From JABCPO02 sp963513115 (GTDB lineage Bacteria; Bacillota; Clostridia; TANB77; CAG-508): a stretch of DNA of 11,574 bases. The translations under genes were made by a program, and so were the position numbers. The notes beneath the pieces are model-generated. The model was not told the origin of the DNA and made no database searches. It saw nothing but the letters and a program-made list of their open reading frames with translations. The stretch spans positions 1 through 11,574 of the forward strand of contig CAUPPN010000021.1 in assembly GCA_963513115.1 (NCBI GenBank), given 5' to 3'. The first letter of the stretch is position 1, and each line of letters opens with the position of its first letter. Of this stretch, positions 6,281 to 11,574 are shown one piece after another.

Positions 6281-6506
6281 CGAAGTTTACAAACTCAATA
6301 TATATTCTTTTATCTACATTTTTTAATGCTCTTATTACATTTCTTATTGAATCTGCAACTAATCCTTTTCTTCCTACTAATCTTGAAACACCAATTCTAG
6401 TTGATGTAACTTTAAAATGTATATCTTTATCAGTTTCTTCTTTTTCTATTTCAAATTTTTCATCTTTTACTATATTACTTACAATTAGCTCTAATAGTTC
6501 TTCCAT
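6255..6506 (-). CDS. khpA: KH-domain RNA-binding protein KhpA
   Basis: An 83-residue single-KH protein of the KhpA (YlqC) family, which in other Firmicutes pairs with KhpB/EloR, binds many RNAs and influences cell elongation. The KH signature loop is GRKG in SRLVGRKGLVADSIRNVIRA (41-60), followed by the closing strand KRIYIEFVN. The N-terminal helix MEELLELIVSNIVKDE is typical. It lies between rpsP and rimM, the conserved position for this gene. AGGAG precedes the ATG, and the rpsP stop is 8 bp upstream. The 3' end overlaps the annotated rimM start. No odd features apart from an acidic/Asn-rich last ten residues. Confidence 0.95.
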   Translation of the reverse strand: MEELLELIVSNIVKDEKFEIEKEETDKDIHFKVTSTRIGVSRLVGRKGLVADSIRNVIRALKNVDKRIYIEFVNFDEKDADNN

Positions 6507-6514
6507 TTTTTCTC

Positions 6515-6757
6515 CTATTTTGCTTCTTCAGCTATTTTTATTAGCTTTTTAGCAGTTTCAGTAGGTTGTGCTCCTTTTTTAATCCAATCATTTACTTTTT
6601 CTACATCAATTTTAATTGTAGATGGATTTGTCATTGGATCATATGTTCCTACTTGTTCTATAATTTTTCCATTATTTGCAGTTCTTGAATCTGCTACAAC
6701 TACATGATAAAAAGGTTTTTTCTTTTTACCTAATCTTTGAAGTCTTATTTTTACCAT
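6515..6757 (-). CDS. rpsP: 30S ribosomal protein S16
   Basis: An 80-residue S16, an early 30S assembly protein. It shows MVKIRLQRLGKKKKPFYHVV at the start, ADSRTANNGKIIEQVGTYDP in the middle, and the VNDWIKKGAQPTETAKKL helix near the end. Length is standard. A strong SD (AAGGAGG, five bases before the ATG) lies in the 11-bp gap after the ffh stop. It is the third gene of the operon, in the conserved ffh-rpsP-khpA order. Confidence 0.98.
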   Translation of the reverse strand: MVKIRLQRLGKKKKPFYHVVVADSRTANNGKIIEQVGTYDPMTNPSTIKIDVEKVNDWIKKGAQPTETAKKLIKIAEEAK

Positions 6758-6768
6758 TTTTACCTCCT

Positions 6769-8124
6769 TTAAAATTTACCAAAATCACCTGATTTTAATT
6801 TGCTTAATAATTTTTTCATTGATTTAGGATTTGATAAATCCTTACTCATCTTTTTAAACATATCAAATGATTTTAACAGCTTGTTGACTTGCTCAACTGA
6901 TGTTCCAGAACCTTTTGCGATTCTTTTTCTTCTAGATCCATCAATTATTTTGTGATTTTCTCTTTCTTTTTCTGTCATAGAAGATATTATAGCTTCTACT
7001 CTTACTAGCTCCAAATCACCTTTTTCTAGTGCTTCTTCTGGCAGTTTATCCATGCCTGGTATGAATTTAGCAAAACCTGATATTGATCCCATCTTTTTAA
7101 TTTTTTTCATTTGTGCAAGATAATCATTTAGAGTATATTGTTGTTTTCTAATTTTTTCTTCTAATTTTTTTGCTTCTTCTTCAGAATATTCCTCTTCTGC
7201 TTTATCAATTAAGCTTAGAATATCTCCCATTCCAAGTATTCTAGATGCCATTCTATCCGGGTAAAAAGCTTCTAAATCTGATAGCTTTTCACCTACTGAT
7301 GCAAATTTTATTGGTTTAGCTGTTATTTCTTTTACAGAAAGTGCAGCACCTCCTCTTGTATCAGCATCTAACTTAGTAAGAACAACTCCTGTTATGTCAA
7401 TATTTTCTGAAAATGTTTTTGCAACATTTGCAGCATCTTGTCCTGACATTGAGTCAACTACTAATAATATCTCATTAGGGTTAACACTTGTTTGAAGCTT
7501 TTTAAGTTCTTCCATAAGTACTTCGTCTATTTGTAGTCTTCCTGCTGTATCTATTATTACAACATCATTTAAAGATGATATTGCTTTTGTGATACCTTGG
7601 TTTGCAATTTCTACAACATTGTTACTTTCTTCATTTGAAAATACCGGGATATCTAGACTTTTTCCAATTACTTTAAGTTGCTCTATAGCCGCAGGCCTAT
7701 ATATATCACATGCTACTAAAAGTGGTTTTTTTCCTTTTTTTCTAAGCATATTTGCAAGTTTCCCTGCAAGTGTAGTTTTTCCTGCTCCTTGAAGTCCTAC
7801 TAACATTATTATAGTTGGTTTTGTGTTACTTTTTTCAAATTGTATTCCTACATTTTCACCACCTAAAGTATTTGTTAATTCTTCTCTTAATATTTTAATA
7901 ATATGTTGTCCTGGTGTAAGTGATTTCATTATCTCCTCACCTAGTGCTTTTTCTTCTAGTCTTGAAACAAAGTTTTTTACAACTTTGTAATTAACATCTG
8001 CTTCTAATAATGTAAGTTTTATTTCTCTTGAAATGTCTTTGATATCCTTTTCTGTAACTTTGGTTTTCATGCCAAGCTTTCTCATGATACCATTCATTCC
8101 ATTAGAAAGACCTTCAAATGCCAT
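6769..8124 (-). CDS. ffh: Signal recognition particle protein Ffh
   Basis: Ffh is the SRP54 GTPase that, with 4.5S/scRNA, recognises hydrophobic signal sequences on nascent chains and delivers ribosomes to FtsY at the membrane. All domains are intact over 451 residues. The N helical bundle covers about 1-90. The G domain has P-loop GLQGAGKTT (110-118), DTAGR (192-196) and TKLDADTRGG (250-259). The M domain runs from about 325 with the flexible GSISGFAKFIPGM loop (346-358) and the RNA-binding helix SRRKRIAKGSG (397-407). The end lacks the long Met-rich tail of some members. AAAGGAG lies five bases before the ATG. The ylxM stop is 10 bp upstream, giving the conserved ylxM-ffh pair. Confidence 0.99.
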   Translation of the reverse strand: MAFEGLSNGMNGIMRKLGMKTKVTEKDIKDISREIKLTLLEADVNYKVVKNFVSRLEEKALGEEIMKSLTPGQHIIKILREELTNTLGGENVGIQFEKSNTKPTIIMLVGLQGAGKTTLAGKLANMLRKKGKKPLLVACDIYRPAAIEQLKVIGKSLDIPVFSNEESNNVVEIANQGITKAISSLNDVVIIDTAGRLQIDEVLMEELKKLQTSVNPNEILLVVDSMSGQDAANVAKTFSENIDITGVVLTKLDADTRGGAALSVKEITAKPIKFASVGEKLSDLEAFYPDRMASRILGMGDILSLIDKAEEEYSEEEAKKLEEKIRKQQYTLNDYLAQMKKIKKMGSISGFAKFIPGMDKLPEEALEKGDLELVRVEAIISSMTEKERENHKIIDGSRRKRIAKGSGTSVEQVNKLLKSFDMFKKMSKDLSNPKSMKKLLSKLKSGDFGKF

Positions 8125-8134
8125 ATGTACTCCT

Positions 8135-8494
8135 TTATCTAAATTTTTTCAAATTACCAAGTTTTGAAATTACTTTCGTTATTTCATCAGCATTTTTAGT
8201 TGCTTTTTCATTATTTAATATCTTTTCTAACATTCCTATTATCTTAGATATTTCTGTTTCTTCATATACATATTTTTCATATAGTCCAAGCTTTTCTTCA
8301 AAATAATAAAGCTTTTCTTTACCTTTTTGTATATTATCAGCAACCGCCTGCCTAGAAATGCCTTCTGCTTCAGCAATTTCTGCAAGTGACAAGTCTAAAT
8401 TATAATACTTGTTTAATGCTAAGTTTTGTTTTTCTGTTAGAATATTACCATATATATCTAACAACATACTAATTTTAACTATATCTTCTTCCAT
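8135..8494 (-). CDS. ylxM: YlxM-type helix-turn-helix protein, SRP-associated
   Basis: A 119-residue protein of the YlxM/p13 family, encoded directly before ffh in many Firmicutes. The N-terminal half is a sigma-70 region 4-like helix-turn-helix: LTEKQNLALNKYYNLDLSLA followed by EIAEAEGISRQAVADNIQKG (recognition helix near 46-57). The C-terminal half is helical. Work in other Gram-positives indicates that YlxM modulates SRP assembly or Ffh GTPase activity; a DNA-binding role is only suggested by the fold. It is the first gene of the operon, with GAGG before the ATG at 8494 and a near-consensus promoter about 30 bp upstream. Length is normal. Confidence 0.93.
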   Translation of the reverse strand: MEEDIVKISMLLDIYGNILTEKQNLALNKYYNLDLSLAEIAEAEGISRQAVADNIQKGKEKLYYFEEKLGLYEKYVYEETEISKIIGMLEKILNNEKATKNADEITKVISKLGNLKKFR

Positions 8495-8523
8495 CTATTT
8501 CCTCTGCTTTTAAGGCTAAATTT

Positions 8524-8552
8524 AGTATATACCATAGTTTCGTATCTGTCAA
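8524..8552 (-). promoter_or_regulatory. Strong sigma-A promoter of the ylxM-ffh operon
   Basis: Minus-strand TTGACA (8547-8552, perfect), a 17-bp spacer, and TATACT (8524-8529, 5 of 6). Predicted transcription starts near 8517, leaving a leader of about 20-25 nt before the ylxM ATG with its SD inside. That is too short for a riboswitch, so control is probably at initiation. Confidence 0.9.
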
Positions 8553-8640
8553 GTGTTTATACCTTACACCTATATATTTTTCTTTCTTCTACTCCTATTA
8601 ATTATACTACATTCTTCTTTTTAAAACATTTACATTTTCC
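8553..8640. other. Centre of the divergent ylxM/proS intergenic region
   Basis: The stretch between the two divergent promoters is A+T-rich and pyrimidine-biased on the plus strand. No open frame, tRNA-like fold or convincing operator was seen. A weak GTGT/ACAC dyad lies at 8553-8569. Confidence 0.5.
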
Positions 8641-8645
8641 TTCTT

Positions 8646-8672
8646 TTAACATTAACCATTTTATGGTATAAT
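8646..8672 (+). promoter_or_regulatory. Promoter of proS with extended -10
   Basis: TATAAT (8667-8672) is a perfect -10, preceded by TGG, which makes the extended TGn element. TTAACA (8646-8651) matches 5 of 6 of the -35 consensus but at a short 15-bp spacing, so the extended -10 probably compensates. Transcription would start near 8679, giving a leader of about 40 nt. That excludes a full T-box leader. Confidence 0.8.
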
Positions 8673-8707
8673 TATCTTTGATTAGAAATATATATTTAAA
8701 AGATAAT

Positions 8708-8714
8708 AAAGGGG
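8708..8714 (+). promoter_or_regulatory. Ribosome binding site fixing the GTG start of proS
   Basis: AAAGGGG lies 6 nt before the GTG at 8721. This supports the GTG as the true start. Confidence 0.8.
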
Positions 8715-8720
8715 AACAAA

Positions 8721-10034
8721 GTGAAGTTAAGTAAAAGTGGATTAAAAAACATTAAATTAAACAACAACGATGATATGTTTGCAGTACAACAAATATTACT
8801 AGACTCAGGCCAATTAAAGCAATATGCCTCTGGTGTATTTGGCCTTGGTAATATTTTGATTAAAGCAAAACAAAATATAGAAAATATAATAAGAGATGAA
8901 TTTGATAAAAATGATTTAGTAGAAATATATTTGCCAACTATACAACCTAAAGAAACTTGGGAAAGATCTGGTAGATATGAACATTACGTATCTGATGGTA
9001 CAATGCTAGTTACTGAAACTAATCATGGTACATTATGCCTGGCTCCAACTGCAGAAGAAGCTGTTATTGAATTTTTGGAAAATGAACTTTCATCATATAA
9101 ACAACTTCCTGTAATTGTATATCAAATTGGTGAAAAATACAGAAATGAAATTAGAAATCGTGGTTATCTTTTCAGAGGTAAGGCATTCCCAATGATGGAT
9201 GCATATAGCTTCGATAAGGATTTTGAAGGCTTAAGTGATTCATATAACAAAGTTAAAAATTGTTACTTTAATATTTTTAAAAAGTTAGAATTAAATGCTA
9301 TACCAGTAGTTGCAGATAATGGAAGTATTGGTGGTAAAAAATCAGAAGAATTTATGCTAATTTCTGAATTAGGTGAAGATACAATATTATATAATAAAAA
9401 TAATAACATGGGGTTGAACACAGAAATTTTAGAAAAAGAAAACTATGAGGATATATTAAAAAATGAATATAATATTTCTAATATATCTGAATTTGAAAAA
9501 GTAAAATCTATTGAACTAGGACATATTTTTCAATTAGGAACTGTATATACAGAGAGCATGAAATCATATTATACTTCTCAAGATGAAAAGCAATTACCAT
9601 TTGTTATGGGATGTTATGGAATAGGAATTTCTAGAACATTAGCTACAATATATGAAACAAATAGAATAATTAAAAATGATTCAGTTGTAGGTTTTTCACT
9701 ACCTATACATATTACACCATATCTAGCTACAATAATTGCAACTAACTCTAAAAAAGAAGAAGCAGAAGAATTATATACTAGTTTGCAAGAAGCTGGAGTA
9801 AGTTTAATTTTAGATGATAGATATGACAAGAAAAACACATTTGGTCAAAAACTAAATAATGCAAACATATTAGGTGCACCTTATGTTATAATCTTAGGTG
9901 ATAAAATTGAAAACGGTTTTGTTGAAGTAGAAAATATCAAAACTGGTAAAAGTTTTAAATTAGAAATATCTAAGTTCAAAGAACTAGCAAAAGAATCTTT
10001 TAGCAAAAAGATATATTTAGAAGAATTAATTTAA
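8721..10034 (+). CDS. proS: Prolyl-tRNA synthetase, short divergent form without INS editing domain
   Basis: A class II aminoacyl-tRNA synthetase that charges tRNA-Pro in the cytoplasm. Motif 1 lies at about 41-72 (GLGNILIKAKQNIENIIRDE onward). The TxE loop is PTAEE (109-113; PTHEE or PTNEE is usual). Motif 2 is YRNEIRNRGYLFRGKAFPMM (140-159) followed by DAYSF. Motif 3 is MGCYGIGISR (296-305), followed by an anticodon-binding domain from about 325. Typical bacterial ProRS of about 570 residues carries an INS editing domain of about 180 residues between motifs 2 and 3. Here only about 50 residues (212-263) separate GGKKSEEF from ELGHIFQLGT, so post-transfer Ala-tRNA editing in cis is probably absent. 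This resembles the short alphaproteobacterial type in size. It starts with GTG, has its own promoter and ends before a hairpin. Identity is good; several motif residues are unusual. Confidence 0.9.
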   Translation: MKLSKSGLKNIKLNNNDDMFAVQQILLDSGQLKQYASGVFGLGNILIKAKQNIENIIRDEFDKNDLVEIYLPTIQPKETWERSGRYEHYVSDGTMLVTETNHGTLCLAPTAEEAVIEFLENELSSYKQLPVIVYQIGEKYRNEIRNRGYLFRGKAFPMMDAYSFDKDFEGLSDSYNKVKNCYFNIFKKLELNAIPVVADNGSIGGKKSEEFMLISELGEDTILYNKNNNMGLNTEILEKENYEDILKNEYNISNISEFEKVKSIELGHIFQLGTVYTESMKSYYTSQDEKQLPFVMGCYGIGISRTLATIYETNRIIKNDSVVGFSLPIHITPYLATIIATNSKKEEAEELYTSLQEAGVSLILDDRYDKKNTFGQKLNNANILGAPYVIILGDKIENGFVEVENIKTGKSFKLEISKFKELAKESFSKKIYLEELI

Positions 10035-10054
10035 TATCAAATATAATAGTTCAA

Positions 10055-10083
10055 AAAGGACAGTATTAACTGCCTTTTTTTTT
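10055..10083. terminator. Bidirectional intrinsic terminator between proS and apeA
   Basis: Plus strand: AAAAAGG-A-CAGT, loop ATTA, ACTG-CCTTTTT, then further T to 10083. The stem is 11 bp with one bulged A. On the minus strand the stem is followed by TTTTT as well, so it can stop transcription from both convergent genes. It lies 20 bp after the proS stop and 63 bp after the apeA stop. Confidence 0.85.
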
Positions 10084-10146
10084 ATTCTTCTATTTTTTTC
10101 TTTTTCTTTTCTTCTATATTGTTTTATTATTTATTACTTATTTTAA

Positions 10147-11544
10147 TTATGCTTCATTCAAGAAAGCTAAATACCCCTTATACATTTGCATAATATCAGC
10201 TTTTGAGGCTACTTCATAAGGTGAGTGCATAGATTGTACTGCTATTCCACAGTCTACAACGTTTATTCCCTTATTTGCTAATATGTATGCTATAGTGCCT
10301 CCTCCACCTAAGTCTATTTTTCCAAGTTCTGTTATTTGGTAAACAACATCATTTTTCTTAAATATAGAAACTATTTTTGCTAAATATTCTGCATTGGCAT
10401 CAGATCCACTATATTTACCTCCTCCACCAGTATACTTACATATAGCTACTCCATTTGAGAGTATTGAGTTATTTGTTTTTTCAAATGCTGTAGGATAATT
10501 TGAATCATAAGCTCCATCTACATCTGCTGATATCATATTAGAATTCGCATATACTACTCTTTGGGTATTAATATTTTTAAATTCTAATTTTTCTAAAATT
10601 TCTCCAATGAACATATCAAATATTTCAGATTCCATTCCTGTGTTTCCCATACTACCTATTTCTTCCTTATCTGAAAAAATAGCTACAACAGTCTTATTTG
10701 ATTTAGATTCCAATAATGCCTTAAGTGATGCATATGTGCATGACTTATCATCTTGGCCATATGCCGCTACCATTGATCTATCTAATCCTAAATCTTTTGC
10801 ACTAAATGCTGGAACAAATGTTAACTCACATGTCATTAGATTTTCTTCTGTTATGTCATATTTTTCATTTAATAATTTTAATATATTTAATTTAATCGCA
10901 TTATCTATATCTCCTAATGGCTCAGCTCCCACTGTTACATTTAAATTTTCACCTTCTACAATGTTATTTCCTCTTTTACTCATCTGTTCTCTTGCAAGGT
11001 GTGGAAGTAGGTCTGAAACAGTAAAAATTGGTTCATCTTCTTTTTCACCTATACTTATTAATATATTTTCACCATTAGATTTTGTAATTAATCCTTTAAT
11101 TGCAAGTGGTATTGTTGTCCATTGATACTTTTTTATTCCACCATAATAATGTGTTTTTAAATATGCCATTCCGTCTTTTTCAAATAATGGTGTTGGCTTT
11201 AAATCTAATCTTGGTGAATCAATATGTGATCCTATTATATTCATTCCATCTAAAATATTGTCTCCTATTTTAGCTGCATATATCGATTTATCATGATTAA
11301 TATAGTATACTTTATCACCTCTATGTAATTTATCAACTTCGCTAATACTTAAAAAGCCATTTTCTTTTAGTTTTTTTGCTATTTCAATAGTTGCTTCTCT
11401 TTCTGTCTTGCTATTATTTAAAAATTCAATATATTTTTTTGAAAAATCCATTATTTCTTCATAATTTGTGTTTTTTGCAAACCAAGCATTTTTCTGTTTG
11501 TATGTTAATTTTTCATTTAATTTTTTTAGTTCTTCTTTTTCCAT
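10147..11544 (-). CDS. apeA: M18 family zinc aminopeptidase
   Basis: A 465-residue metallo-aminopeptidase of the M18 family, likely cytosolic and releasing N-terminal residues from peptides with a two-metal centre. The visible family motifs are GSHIDSPRLDLKPTPLFE (105-122, metal ligand His107), HYYGGIKKYQW (132-142), GQDDKSCTYASL (263-274, metal-ligand Asp), SDKEEIGSMG (291-300, catalytic and ligand Glu pair), SADVDGAYD (339-347), the GGGGKYSGSDANAEY loop (373-387) and MHSPYE (439-444, last His ligand). Length fits the ApeA subgroup better than the shorter ApeB. No signal peptide. The ATG at 11544 has AGGTAGG just upstream; any promoter lies mostly outside the window. It is convergent with proS and ends 63 bp from the shared terminator. 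The exact substrate preference cannot be read from sequence. Confidence 0.95.
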   Translation of the reverse strand: MEKEELKKLNEKLTYKQKNAWFAKNTNYEEIMDFSKKYIEFLNNSKTEREATIEIAKKLKENGFLSISEVDKLHRGDKVYYINHDKSIYAAKIGDNILDGMNIIGSHIDSPRLDLKPTPLFEKDGMAYLKTHYYGGIKKYQWTTIPLAIKGLITKSNGENILISIGEKEDEPIFTVSDLLPHLAREQMSKRGNNIVEGENLNVTVGAEPLGDIDNAIKLNILKLLNEKYDITEENLMTCELTFVPAFSAKDLGLDRSMVAAYGQDDKSCTYASLKALLESKSNKTVVAIFSDKEEIGSMGNTGMESEIFDMFIGEILEKLEFKNINTQRVVYANSNMISADVDGAYDSNYPTAFEKTNNSILSNGVAICKYTGGGGKYSGSDANAEYLAKIVSIFKKNDVVYQITELGKIDLGGGGTIAYILANKGINVVDCGIAVQSMHSPYEVASKADIMQMYKGYLAFLNEA

Positions 11545-11574
11545 ATTACCTACCTTTATATATTTATATATATT

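Noticed and set aside
8560..8720. Possible T-box or other riboswitch upstream of proS
   Set aside because: The predicted start site leaves only about 40 nt of leader, with no specifier stem, T-box motif or terminator hairpin.
10607..11125. Plus-strand 172-codon frame opposite the aminopeptidase
   Set aside because: The minus strand encodes an intact M18 enzyme with all metal-binding motifs.
1..11574. CRISPR arrays, insertion sequences, tRNA/rRNA genes, prophage or toxin-antitoxin genes
   Set aside because: No spaced direct repeats, transposase motifs, tRNA-like folds or such proteins were found on either strand; low-complexity A+T runs are not array repeats.

Overview
The window is very A+T-rich (roughly a quarter G+C by eye) and almost entirely coding. 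It reads as a low-GC Firmicute, most likely an uncultured clostridial lineage. The grounds are the gene order ylxM-ffh-rpsP-khpA-rimM-trmD-rplS, Firmicute-type Shine-Dalgarno (SD) sites, vegetative sigma-A-type promoters, and a DUF5711-like protein beside a CvpA protein. TGA is used as a stop, so the code looks standard. The lineage is an inference; no marker search was possible.

Layout from right to left. At 10147-11544 (-) is an M18 aminopeptidase. Convergent to it at 8721-10034 (+) is a short, divergent prolyl-tRNA synthetase. The two genes face each other across a hairpin with T-runs on both sides. proS has its own promoter. Back to back with it, a near-consensus promoter at 8524-8552 (-) starts a long minus-strand operon: ylxM, ffh, rpsP, khpA, rimM, trmD, rplS, rplM, rpsI (8494 down to 3499). 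Spacings are about 10 bp or overlaps, except for one 94-bp spacer before rplS. A clear intrinsic terminator at 3434-3468 closes this operon. It combines the targeting GTPase of the signal recognition particle, ribosome maturation (RimM), tRNA m1G37 methylation (TrmD), an RNA chaperone (KhpA) and four ribosomal proteins.

Downstream, a second minus-strand unit with its own candidate promoter (3402-3430) holds a membrane-anchored DUF5711-like protein (GTG start at 3341), a CvpA-family membrane protein, two small unrecognised proteins, and a charged, coiled-coil-like protein that runs off the left edge. It looks like an envelope-related unit of unknown role.

Most of the window is housekeeping and I do not see a clear new system. 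The points most worth a second look are: a ProRS that lacks the inserted editing domain and has unusual motif residues; rplM-rpsI joined to rplS by TAATG overlaps; an L19 with a Lys/Glu-rich tail of about 70 residues; and the uncharacterised gene string next to cvpA. No rRNA, tRNA, CRISPR array, insertion sequence or phage gene was seen.
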